Assembly (NCBI GenBank): GCA_013115145.1
Contig: JAAPAO010000045.1
Coordinates: forward strand, 41,745 to 105,744
Length of the DNA: 64,000 nucleotides
DNA from: Perkinsus chesapeaki
Lineage: Eukaryota; Perkinsozoa; Perkinsida; Perkinsidae
Direction of reading: 5' to 3'
Part shown: positions 45,980 through 56,287 of the stretch, in pieces
How positions within the stretch are numbered: the stretch's first letter is position 1
Layout of the letters: each line of letters opens with the position of its first letter
Notes under the pieces: model-generated
Databases searched by the model: none
Told to the model about the DNA's origin: nothing
The model's input: the letters and a program-made list of their open reading frames with translations, nothing else
Program-made: the position numbers and the translations under genes

Positions 45980-46784
45980 AGCAACTGCGGTTACTTAATG
46001 TGTGTGCGAGAAGTCTGGTGAGCTACCGACTCAACAAAAGTTTACGCGATTTCTTCACCTCCACAGCAATTAGCTACTACTATATTCATAGAGGGGCGCT
46101 AACCCTCAAGTTTTCCGGTAGCTGATAGGAAATTAATCTTGCTCGCACATCGCAACGAATCGTTGCGAATCGTTGCGAATCGTTGCCAAGTTGGCAATGC
46201 CAACGATATCTACCGAAGCCGTGCTGCACATGACTGGCGTTAACTCGATACCCTAGTGATCAGTGAATAGTGCCATGAATGGAAGCCTCTCAAAATTTTC
46301 ATAGCCTACCCAATGCATGTACGTGAACATAGGTATATAGCCCGACACCGGGCGTGAGAATACCAAGCACGATTAGTGGAAACTCAAGAGGAACTGCGGA
46401 AGAAGCACACGCTGCTAGTCACACATGTTGTACAGGGATGCGAAAAAGTAATGAAGATACAGTTGAAAAAGAGACAAGTAATACCAGTGAGAGATAATGG
46501 GGAACGATATGTTGAAATAGTAGACTTGAGATCGAACAAAAATGCGGTATAATAATATGAAAGGAAGAATCGCGAAATCTAAAATAAACGACCGAAGCAC
46601 CACGATGCTGGCACATTACGGTAGCAATAGCGTATTTGTTCAATTACAGTAGCAGTAGCGTACTTACTACTATACTTTACGTACAGGTCACCCGACAAAA
46701 AGAGCTCACATCGGGTTAATATTATGAAAAAACTAACATAGCAAAAGTTATATTGTTTTTGACCAAGAGGACATCCTTGGAAGA
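45980..46784. other. Intergenic within the TLC array, with a short tandem repeat
   Basis: At 46151-46182 GAATCGTTGC is repeated three times. The stretch near 46590-46670 (GAAGCACCACGATGCTGGCACATTACGG) resembles the flank upstream of TLC2 near 44790, so upstream flanks were copied with the genes. No coding sequence recognised. Confidence 0.5.
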
Positions 46785-47542
46785 CTATAGGCCTTTACCG
46801 GAATGGTCTCGAAGTTTACGCTTCAGTTTAAGGCAGAGGTTAATGAAAAAGTAGACATTAATAGACATAATAGAGAATTGTGATATAAATGATCCAATAG
46901 GAAAGTACCATGATACCCAATTATCCTCAGGTATGAGAACTTGACGAATAGTAATAATGCTCCATATGACAAAGATACATCTTGTTATGGCATAGGTTAT
47001 CGTCATTATGATGTAGTTACAACTAGAGTGATTACGATAGTAATACTCTCTTGTTAAGGCGCCAATCTCAGCTAGCACGCTGTCCACTACCGGAACGATG
47101 CCACCAGACTTCATTATTCGAGAGAAACCGAAACCTGACGGAACTGTAGCGCAAACAATAAGATTTTTTGTAGCTTACCCAAAATGGAGACAGTGTGATG
47201 AAGTCTGAGCCTTTTATGCCAGGTAATAACATGATACATATCATAGATAAGATTTCCGAGGTTATGATCCAGTATTAGTTCTACTAATGGCTGTGATGGA
47301 TTATATCTAAAGTAAAGTGAAGGACGACTAATGTGATGAGCTACTTACAAATATGCAAGGTTAGATGAGAAATGATGTCGATTAATCCATATACACAGCA
47401 AACCAACAATGATGTTGAAGAGTGCGTTCACCGAGGCGTTGAACGAATAGATGACTTTGACGTCAAGACCGAGATATCTCTTCATCCATTGGTGAAGTAG
47501 TACGTAGACCAGAGTAAATGAAGGGATTTCGATGGGATACAT
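46785..47542 (-). CDS. TLC-domain membrane protein (TLC4)
   Basis: Same three-exon layout as TLC2. Exon 1 from ATG 47542 (MYPIEIPSFTLVYVLLHQ), core exon with NLIYDMYHVITWHKRLRLHHTVSILG, exon 3 with VVDSVLAEIGALTREYYY and the stretch VLIPEDNWVSWYFPIGSF, ending KLRDHSGKGL. It differs from TLC2 by scattered substitutions only, so the duplication or a conversion event is recent. Confidence 0.78.
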
Positions 47543-47640
47543 TTGCAAGCTAGGTTCGATTAATAATAGCTGTTAAAAGCGCAACTGTCCAAAACTTCAT
47601 TCTCAACTAAGCTCAGTGTGTACATGCTACGACTCAGCAG

Positions 47641-48176
47641 TAAAGGGTGTCCCGAAACTTTCCATCTAATTTTAAATAAGAGAAAATAATCCCGGAACAC
47701 GTTCTGAATGATTTTTCAGAACGAGTAGTTGGATTTTGTTGCATTCCCTTTTCAGTTATACTTTCCCTCTCGGGTAGTATTCCGTCCCTCCTGCACTTCT
47801 TCTTGCGTTCTCTTCAATTCCCCCCTTGGTCGTCCCCTGTCCTTGGGCGATTTTCGGATGTGGACTCCGGAAAAAGCGGAACTGACCGAGTTGAATCGTG
47901 TTTCGAGATGACTTTCTGCGCGATTAGCATCCTGGTTGGGCTACTAAACCATCGCGATGAAAAATATTGGGTCAAAACTCCCGAGATTTTGACCTCCCGA
48001 AAAATTCCACGCGTAGTGCTCGTGTGAAGGCCAGAGGCCGAGTAGCGGCGGAAAACTCCGCCAGTATAATTCTGAAACACCTCCGAATATACCTTCAAAA
48101 CTTCATTATCAAACACTTCCTGGTTGGGGAGAAACTGTCATTCAAAATTGGATGAAAAGTTATGGGACACCCTTTA
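47641..48176. mobile_element. MITE, Tc1/mariner-type, 532 bp with ~35-bp terminal inverted repeats
   Basis: The left end (47643) reads AAGGGTGTCCCGAAACTTTC and the right end, read inward on the other strand, AAGGGTGTCCCATAACTTTT; similarity extends about 35 bp (CATCTAATTTTAAAT versus CATCCAATTTTGAAT). TA flanks both ends (47641-47642, 48175-48176), the target duplication of Tc1/mariner elements. Internal frames are broken; a plus-strand one around RMWTPEKAELTELNRVSR could be a relic of a transposase helix-turn-helix. At 532 bp it cannot encode a transposase and is non-autonomous. Confidence 0.85.
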
Positions 48177-48380
48177 TAACCGTCCCCCACGCACACCACC
48201 ACTTCAACGGTCGTATCCCAACATGTCAAGTTAAACGCAACAACAAAGGCTCGGACGTACTCCATACCAGGAGGTAAAGAGTGCGTCAATAGAAAGGCAA
48301 GGTTAAGACTCATGACGGTCATATCGGTGAGACTGGCAACCAAATCCAGGTTCAATTCCGGTGGCTGACAGTAGCAGCTT
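48177..48380 (-). pseudogene. TLC-like N-terminal fragment abutting the MITE
   Basis: Minus-strand frame LDLVASLTDMTVMSLNLAFLL ... YVRAFVVAFNLTCWD stays open up to the transposon edge and then ends inside it. Hydrophobic pattern resembles TLC first exons. It looks like a copy cut off by the MITE insertion, but similarity is weak. Confidence 0.35.
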
Positions 48381-48381
48381 T

Positions 48382-49144
48382 CTAGGATCCTTTGGCCTTC
48401 CACTCCTTCACTCTTTTATTAAACTTTTGGCAGAGATGGAAAACAAAGTAGATATTGATGCATGTGATGCTAAATTGTGATATAAATGATCCAATAGGAA
48501 AGTACCATGACACCCAATTATCCTCAGGTATGAGAACTTGACTAATGGTAATAATGCTCCATACGATAAGCACCGTGCGACTGAGAGCACTCAATATTAT
48601 TAGCCGTAAATAGTTGGAGAAGGAGCGGTTAAGGTAGTAGTGTTCTCTCAATAGGAGACCGACCTCGGCGAGTAGGGCGTCCACAACCGGTACCAGGCCA
48701 CCTGCCGTCATCATTCTAGAGAAGCTAAAACCTGAAAAAAAATCTTCACAGTGCAAGGTTGTCCTTACCCAAAATAGAGACAGTGTGATGGAGCCTGAGT
48801 TTTTTATGCCAGGTAATAACATGATACATATCATAGGTGAGGTGACCAAGGTTATGATCAAGTATGAGCTCCACTAATGGCTGTGATGGATTATATCTGA
48901 AGTAAAGTGAAGGACGACTAATGTGATGAGCTACTTACAAATATGCAAGGTTAGATGAGAAATGATGTCGATTAATCCATACACACAGCAAACCAACAAT
49001 GATGTTGAAGAGTGCGTTTATAGAAGCGTTGATAGAATAGATGACTTTGACGTTAAGACCGAGATATCTCTTCATCCATTGGTGAAGTATTACGTAGACC
49101 AGAGTAAATAAAGGGCTGTAGAAACGTGATGAGGCACTGTGCAT
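48382..49144 (-). CDS. TLC-domain membrane protein (TLC5)
   Basis: Three exons from ATG 49144 (MHSASSRFYSPLFTLVYVIL). Exons 1-2 and both flanking introns match TLC2/TLC4 almost base for base. In exon 3 the first two thirds are diverged (ALLAEVGLLLREHYYLNRSF, LRLIILSALSRTVLIVWS) while VLIPEDNWVSWYFPIGSF is again identical, then the tail diverges (KFNKRVKEWKAKGS). This patchwork suggests gene conversion. HH is retained. Confidence 0.78.
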
Positions 49145-50138
49145 TGCAAATCGGTTTAAAAAAGCTATGAAAGGCCTTATATTGAATATAGCAGAGCAGA
49201 TAATGTATAATAAGGCTTAACGTAGTTGACCTCGATTACTCGGGTTGACTGCCGGTTTTGTGACGTAGCTTTCTCAGAGTGCGATGAGGTCGGGCGGGCG
49301 AGTCGGACAGTATCTTGTGTGCTCATTGGAAAGGTTGCTCAGTGAGTTGTTATCGAATGGATTACTACTTAGCAAGTTATTTTCTCCATCTTTCACCACC
49401 CGCCCTCCCTGCTGAAGCGTCTCCCCACCAGGCTATTCCTGGCTTCCCCAGATAGCATAGTGATCCACGTTTTGATGCTAGCTGATGGCTGCCCATCGCC
49501 TTATTGGCTGTGCGCTCAGTACTACAATGTTGGAAGCGGTTCCGCGGTGTGCGGGGCCCAATTTCGGGTATCGCCATCCAACCACTCGGGAGGAAGGACT
49601 CGGGTAATAAAGTAGACAGAGTTACACAGCGTTGTGCTCGTATGCCGTGCACGAAAGCCAAGTCATCTAATGACTCATGAATTCATTAACTCTGTTTTAA
49701 AATAACTTCAAGCCTTCCTTTCCATCGCAAGTTTTGAACAATATAAAATACAATTCTATCAACAATTGTCAGCTTCATTGTAACATAAGAATATCTAATT
49801 AATCGTAGCATCCTTCATAACAGACCGGCAAAGAACATCAATCGGAGCTATCCACTCAACCATTCAAGTTCCATCATAAGCAGGCACACACAATATCTTA
49901 ACTAATACAAACAAACGGGAGTGCTGGTACACCACACGTGGTTCAATGGTGGCTCAGCTTTACACGCGCGCCACCCCTTAGCGACGATGATGCAACAGAT
50001 GGTAATACATCAGCCATGCCATTCGTTTGCCCCCTAGCTTCCCAACCCTTGGATTTGCCAACTACTCAACGCTCCTTCCAAGTAGTACTGATAAAGGAAA
50101 CTACTGTTAGAGTTATCTTAGTAACCATTATTGCTCAA
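49145..50138. other. Intergenic, nothing recognised
   Basis: About 1 kb between TLC5 and TLC6 with no supported coding frame and no repeat obvious to me. Confidence 0.5.
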
Positions 50139-51584
50139 CTACGCGGGCCACTGAGATGGATTCCTACCGATAACAGGGACGTTTCGAGCTCTCGCAACAG
50201 CGCCTTCACCAACGTCCTTCTCCTCATCCGCAGAGACCGCCTCGTCAGTCGCACTTTCTGACACCTCTAGCTGTACTTTGGCCGACCGCTGCTTCTCCTT
50301 GTGTAACACCTTCTTGAGCTTATACCAATGAGTGAGCAAGAACTTCACGTTAACCACAAACAGCATCAATTGAAGAGATATCATCACAGCTGGAGCCCAC
50401 CATGGGTATTGAGCGTCCCTGGGTGGATGGACTGCCTGGTAAAGCACCAGTACACTGTATGCAAGGAAGATGAAACGTGAGATGGAGTAGGCAGCCACAA
50501 AGACTATATAGGTCTTGGTAGACTTGTGAGAGTTATAGTAATTATACATCACAGAACCCAGCTCTGCAATAAAAGTATTCACTGCATTAGCAAGGCCAAA
50601 GACGTTCGCTACGTCAGATAAGCCAAAACCTAAACATATAGCTATCCACTTCTATACCAGTACTCACTAGGAAAACCGAAGAACATAGCAATTTCAACCT
50701 ATTCGACAAAAACTATCCGCTGCACTTTTACCCGTTAACGCAACCGAGTAATGACCCAAATTATTACGATGCAGGATTGCAGACCCAACAAAGGTAACTA
50801 TAATTCAACAATATACCATTCGAGAGGTAATGTGGGCACAAAATCGACTTCAACAAATCGTAAACCTAACTAAGCCCATTCATACCGCTCTAGGGCCTGT
50901 ATTACAAACCTTGTAAAATTCTAGATTCCATAAAATATCAGACCATTACTCTCACGTAGTGATTTCCTTAACTGTACGTATAATATATTTGAGAGCTAAT
51001 TACGACTCCCAGGAAGGCTCTCCTCTCTCTCCCTCCCTGTTTGATTACTATTACCAGCTAATGCTACAGCATGGTGTGGGATAAACTTCCTGTCCCATGA
51101 TAATACATGTATAGAATCATATAGAAAATATCCAATGTTAAAGTACTGCAATGTATTAACCAATGGATGCTCCGAATTATACCTAAGGAGACACATTCAA
51201 CCTTAAGATACTCTCACTCAAACACAACCTACTCCAGGCTAATTCAATTTGCACTACTAATGAAGCCTCACTGTCGTTATCGTGAAGCACAATAATCCGA
51301 GCACGTTTCCCCTCGGAAAAACACCAGCTCTGCCAAGCTTTCTCAGAGGCATGCCCTAACTCTCCATCCACCCCTTATTACGCATAGGATGCATTATCCG
51401 TCATTAGAGCATTCCAGTTGAGTATGATAACTCCCAATGCTATAATCATAGCCACTATATGATGGAACATGGACGTCAAATCACAGGACTTCCTTACCGA
51501 TCCATTACGGTATAAATGTAACATGAACACCATACCACATATGAAGAAGGACGTTATTACTCCAGTTGGATCATCAGTAAACAT
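50139..51584 (-). CDS. TLC-domain membrane protein (TLC6)
   Basis: ATG 51584: MFTDDPTGVITSFFICGMVF, followed by SMFHHIVAMIIALGVIILNW. Core exon (about 51190-51045): SEHPLVNTLQYFNIGYFLYD-SIHVLSW-RKFIPHHAVALAG. After a roughly 400-bp intron-like stretch, exon 3 (50636-50139): ANAVNTFIAELGSVMYNYY, helices, and a long acidic tail (VSADEEKDVGEG) ending NPSQWPA. Introns here are longer than elsewhere in the window. Most similar to TLC7. Confidence 0.75.
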
Positions 51585-51803
51585 TCTCAGAACAAACCTA
51601 ATCGCCCGCCCCGAAGGAGTTTGCGGAAAACCCAAGGACTTCCTGCGGCTATAAGGAAACCCCGCTTAACTTACGAACAGGATAGGATCGCACAGTCAAG
51701 ACCGGAGAGAGTATTTGATGGAGAAACAGGAAAAACAATCGGCCCGTCGATTCGAGAAGAGGCCAGTAGCATTACAGCCGGGTAAACGACAATAGCAGGT
51801 AGA

Positions 51804-52765
51804 CTAGGCCGCTACAGTGGGCTCACCACCGAGCGCTACACCGTGGTTTCTATTGCGCAAAATCCTCTTTGGAATTGCTGCGTTCTCGTTATCGCTAACG
51901 GAGAGCAACTCATCATCATCTTCGTCGTTTGCCATTTGTTCCTGATGTTGCATTCCGCTAGTATGTGTAGCTCTCTCGTTCAATGGCCTCGGGGCTGGCT
52001 TCTGACCAGTTAGTATTTTATAAAGCTTCCTAATGTGTGTAAGGAGGAACTTGAAATTAATGACGAAGATAGACGTCTGTAGGATAACCATAGCGTAAGG
52101 GGCCCAAGCCGGGTAATCGTAATTGCTTGGTGGATGCACCGCTTGCCAGATGATCCTTAGGCTCCATGTGAGAAGGAAAATCCTGGATATGGAATAGGCG
52201 ATAACGAAGATAGTGTAGGTCTTAGTCGATCGCTTAGTGTTGTAGTAGTTATACATTATGGAGCCTAGCTCAGTAATAAAGGTATTTACGGCGTTACCTA
52301 GGCCGAATACGTTGGCATAATCCGAAGACAGGAAGCCTGACATGGGATTTGAGAGAAGTGTGGTATGAAATGACTATGCTTACCGGTGAGAGCCACTATA
52401 TGATGGCCTAGGAACTTACGGTCCCAAGTAACAACATGGGCTAAATCATAGGTAAAGTATCCAATGTTAAAATGTTGGAGAACATTAACTAATGGATAGT
52501 CGGTATTATGCCTAATAGGAAAGATTCCAAATAGGTTGATAGGTTAACTTTACCCATAGCTTGCCATCGTCCATAGTGAATCCCAATTCATTATGATAAC
52601 TGCAGCAGCTAATAGTGTTGATACCACATGGTGGAACATAGCAACATATTGACTGGCTTTATTAACATCTCCTTTAAGTCTATATAATTCAACAAAGAAA
52701 AGGACACCGCATATAAAGCATGATGATAGTGCCACAGTAGAGTCCTCAAATACTGGTTGAACCAT
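51804..52765 (-). CDS. TLC-domain membrane protein (TLC7)
   Basis: ATG 52765: MVQPVFEDSTVALSSCFICG; AMFHHVVSTLLAAAVIIMNW. Core exon: DYPLVNVLQHFNIGYFTYD-LAHVVTW-RKFLGHHIVALTG. Exon 3: GNAVNTFITELGSIMYNYYN, two helices, cytosolic tail with an acidic cluster (NDEDDDELLSVSDNE). All TLC hallmarks (YD, H...W, HH) are present. With TLC6 it forms one subgroup; TLC2/4/5 form another. The frame is open further upstream but that part overlaps a tRNA-like stretch and a poly-Cys run and is unlikely to be translated. Confidence 0.78.
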
Positions 52766-52865
52766 ATTATCAATAATAATAAAAGATACTGCCGATCTGC
52801 AACAACAACAGCAACAACTATCATGAGACGCACGATAGTCAACAACACTTGCGTCATCGCTAAAA

Positions 52866-52946
52866 CGCCTCAGCCTCGGATCGAACCCGGGTCCTCGCAC
52901 ATAAGCTCCGTGTATTATCATCTATTATAAGATTAGTTCTTTAACC
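52866..52946 (-). other. tRNA-like sequence with A- and B-box (possible tRNA relic or SINE head)
   Basis: On the minus strand GTGGAGTGGTTAAAG (A-box-like, as in Leu/Ser tRNAs) is followed about 50 bp later by GGGTTCGATCC, a perfect pol III B-box. A standard cloverleaf does not form: the acceptor ends do not pair and the anticodon stem is only four pairs. It is likely a degenerated tRNA or tRNA-derived element. Confidence 0.4.
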
Positions 52947-53010
52947 ACTCCACCCTCGTTGGATCCTCCACCGAGGAAACACTTCATGGTAGGAGTACTT
53001 TCAGTTGAAA

Positions 53011-53775
53011 ATGCTTAATGTCATGACAGGCATCCTCTCCATGCCAAATATCATTTATCTCCTACTCTTGGCCATCATGGCTAATGCTACTACTCACGAC
53101 ATCGATCTGTGGGGATACTACAGATCCGAAGACCTCGTTGGTAAATTCGTGCCAGAAATGTGGTTCATTGGGGAAAATAATGTTGATATAACCGTGGCGC
53201 ACAACGACACAGAGGTCACTGAACCAATCTATGCCAGCTTTGTTATGTCGAGAGGAGGAGGTAAGATCAGCATGTCGTTCAGCAAAGTCCATTATGGCCA
53301 ACTCCACAGGGACTTTCCCGACATCCTCATCGACATATCCTTCACTGATATCGTTTATGACCCCAAGGCCAACACTTTGACTATGGCCGTGAATAAGACC
53401 ACTTGTGGTAGATCGAGAATAACTCTCAAGCACGAGAGGAAGGTCGGAGGTTATTTTCATAATGTTAAAGATTTCGGGAATAAGATCATATTCAACCCAG
53501 CCTTCTGGGGTGAAGACGACAGCGGTCTTTATCTGGGGTTCGACAATCAGCATTTAAAAACCGCGATGACCGTGAAACACACTATCTCAAGTGATTGGGT
53601 GATAAGCTTCAACTTGAACGAAGAGCAGAAGAAAGAAATCTTGACTGTCTGCCCAGTCTGCTTCCCACCAGGAGCTCTTGAGAATATGAGATATGATGGG
53701 CCGACTGCAACTATAAGCGTTCCTATCAACTCAACCTTCTTCGGAGCGGACAAGCTCCTATTATCTGGACGCTGA
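53011..53775 (+). CDS. Secreted protein of unknown function (254 aa)
   Basis: Single exon. ATG 53011 follows a CTTTCAG acceptor-like site, which could be a splice or trans-splice acceptor just before the start. The leader MTGILSMPNIIYLLLLAIMA is a signal peptide. Three or more N-glycosylation-type sites (NDTE, NKTT, NSTF) and a CPVC pair. The rest is predicted mostly beta (SRITLKHERKVGGYF; HTISSDWVISFNLNEEQ). No family recognised; may be an abundant surface or extracellular protein of this lineage. Confidence 0.75.
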   Translation: MLNVMTGILSMPNIIYLLLLAIMANATTHDIDLWGYYRSEDLVGKFVPEMWFIGENNVDITVAHNDTEVTEPIYASFVMSRGGGKISMSFSKVHYGQLHRDFPDILIDISFTDIVYDPKANTLTMAVNKTTCGRSRITLKHERKVGGYFHNVKDFGNKIIFNPAFWGEDDSGLYLGFDNQHLKTAMTVKHTISSDWVISFNLNEEQKKEILTVCPVCFPPGALENMRYDGPTATISVPINSTFFGADKLLLSGR

Positions 53776-54573
53776 TAGCCAAGTATCAGATTACGAGGGG
53801 TTTTTGAGTACCACGAGTGGTGCTCACGGGATTGGCCATCCATTAAATCATTAGTTCTCACCGGCCACCAAGCAATTTAGTATAGGAGAGTCGCACATTG
53901 TCGCAGTTAACAATATGACGGTCTTTTTCAAAAGACACTTTTATATAGTACCCATTACCTTAAGATAACCATATGTTAGCCTTGCGAACATTTCAATCAA
54001 GCAATTGTTGCGTTGAACTTCATACAATGAAAAATCCACACTACAACCCTTGCTAGTTTATAAAGCGAGTATTGGTGGTATCGATGCTACGGCAGATTGG
54101 CGCCATTCAGTGATGGGGTGTCCTGATCCCGCACTATAAGGTCTCTCGATCAATCTCGATCACTCAAGACGACGGTATACCAATCGGTTCGGAGATGTTG
54201 TGGGCGATGTTAGCCTTCACCTTTGGTTTCAATAATTAACTCATGATATGTATATTGACAATACATTAGCGTTTAGTAACTCTTTGTGCACGCATGAATC
54301 CCATGTGAAGGTTTAACAGTAGCCATCTGGGCTCAAAGTCTCACTTCTTCTTATACAGTAGCAGTTGCTCTATAGTTTCACCCATTGTGTCGTGTTATGC
54401 AGTTTGATACCGCGGCCGGCGTCTTATGGCAATTGACCTCGTAATAAGTAACAGCAATATGATTGAGAACTTGATCGCGCAGTACGCGCAGAAGACATCA
54501 ACAAAGATCGAAAGACCAACCAAAATAGAAACCTACTTCATCGAGGAAACCACATGTAGGGTTGTTAATAAAA
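53776..54573. other. Intergenic between convergent genes, nothing recognised
   Basis: About 800 bp with no supported coding sequence. Confidence 0.5.
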
Positions 54574-56287
54574 TCAGTCTTTCATAACATGTATAGCCTT
54601 GCTGGCTACAAGACTCTCAATCTTCTCTTGGGAATATCCGAGACGGTTCTTAAGAACCCATTCAGTATGTTCCCCGAGGGCCGGTGGTGGCAGAGATCTT
54701 GCCTCCTCGGGCGGGGGAGGGTCGAATTTTACGGCTGGTCCTACTACTTCAATTGGACCTGAGATAGCCATGGTGAAGGTCAATGCTCAAGGTTGTATCG
54801 AACTTACCCGCAGTCTTGTGCTCTACCGTCATCCGCATACCTCTAGCCAGCACTTGAGGGTCGGAGAAAACCTGCAAATGGAGCAGTCGAGAGTAAACTT
54901 GATTGTTAACATACCCCTTGCATGTTGTTGAGTTTGGCACAGGCAAGGCGTTCCTTATGCGGGCGAGATTCAAGGAGAGTAATCCATTCATCTGCCGACT
55001 TTGTACGCAGAATGTTGCACAATATGTTGTTGAGCTCGTCCCTGTGGTGACAGCGGGCTTCGTTAGTCGCGAACCTGAAGGGACTCTGAGAGATTGAAAG
55101 AGGCGCCAATGGAGCTCACTTTTCATTCTTCTCGAGATCGGGTCTGTCCATAACCTTGCAAAAACTATTCCATTGAGCATCATTGAGAGCACCAACAACA
55201 ATGTGACCATCGGCCGTCGGGAAGGCCTATACGGAGAGTGCAGTAAAGGAAAGAGGATGCTCCCCTTACCCCATAGGGGACTATATTAGGGTGTTGCGTT
55301 CCAAGTCGAGAGCACTCGCGCCCGTCGATAAGATACCCACTAGCAACATTCGCAAGGGCGGACACTTGAGATTCTAGAAGGCTGCATTTTATATGTCGCC
55401 CCTGACCGGTGACCTTAGCTTGATAAAGGCCAGCTAGAACGCTTCCTGAAACAACCTCATAATATAGTGAATATATCGGCAAAGGCAGACCATGCAAATG
55501 AAGCCCCGTGAGGAGATCAGTCCACGCCACCCCAACTTTAACTGGTTCATCACCAATACCAGTACAGGCCATCATACCACCATGTCCTTCAACCATAACA
55601 GCATAGCCTACCAAACAACACACTAGTGTTAGAATGTGCCAAAGGAGGGCGGCTAACCAGGCTTGTTGCTGAGCGGGCCAGTGTCGCCATAGCCGGACAG
55701 GCTGCCATATACTAACGCCGGGTTGATCTTGCGGAGGGACTCGTAGTCTAGACCGAATTTAGCCAGAGTGCCCGGGACGTAGTTCTCTGAGATTGCCAAT
55801 TCACAACACAGAGAGCGCACAGTCTTACCTAGTACTATATCACTCACCTTTACCAAGTCTTTTATGATTTGTTGACCCTCAGAGCTTTTCAAGTCCACCC
55901 CAATGCTTCGCTTGTTCCTAACACTCAGCGTTGGACATGCATCGGACGAACCGCTTACCTGTTCGCTGCTATGAAGTAGGCAGATTCATGGCCCTTATTT
56001 GTAAAAGGAGGGCCCCATGCTCTGGCATCATCACCGTAGCCAGGTCTCTCTACCTTGATCACCTCTGTGGTAACGAGCACGCTGCATAGGCACTTTTCGT
56101 ACTCCTTACCTGCACCATAGTCGGCCAGCATCATACAGCCGTAGGGGCCAGCTAAGATTCTCGTAAGGTCGATTACACGGACACCGTGGAGAGGTAGTGG
56201 TACCGTTGTGGTGCTATATGCCCTCAGCAACCTCACAGAGAATAGGGAGCATTGTCGCACTCTGGGGAGCGAATGGAGTACGGCCAT
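54574..56287 (-). CDS. Family III CoA-transferase, SUGCT-like (succinate-hydroxymethylglutarate CoA-transferase)
   Basis: ATG 56287; mitochondrial-type leader ([20 protein letters not shown]). Then the family's N-terminal signature [118 protein letters not shown], and the C-terminal [19 protein letters not shown]. Order and spacing match SUGCT rather than AMACR. The conserved Asp of the YDxxxQ-type motif is replaced by Ala ([17 protein letters not shown]), and the codon sits just after a splice junction. An extra exon ([14 protein letters not shown]) is readable between LADYGA and EVIKVERP; it may instead be intron. Confidence 0.85.

Noticed and set aside
47729-48027. Frames inside the MITE as host genes
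   Set aside because: They end within or cross the inverted-repeat element and show no splicing; best seen as transposon relics.
49377-49661. 94-codon minus-strand frame between TLC5 and TLC6
   Set aside because: No similarity to TLC exons, no splice context, composition like spacer DNA.
53062-53553. Minus-strand frame inside the secreted-protein gene at 53 kb
   Set aside because: Antisense; the plus strand carries the signal peptide and glycosylation sites.
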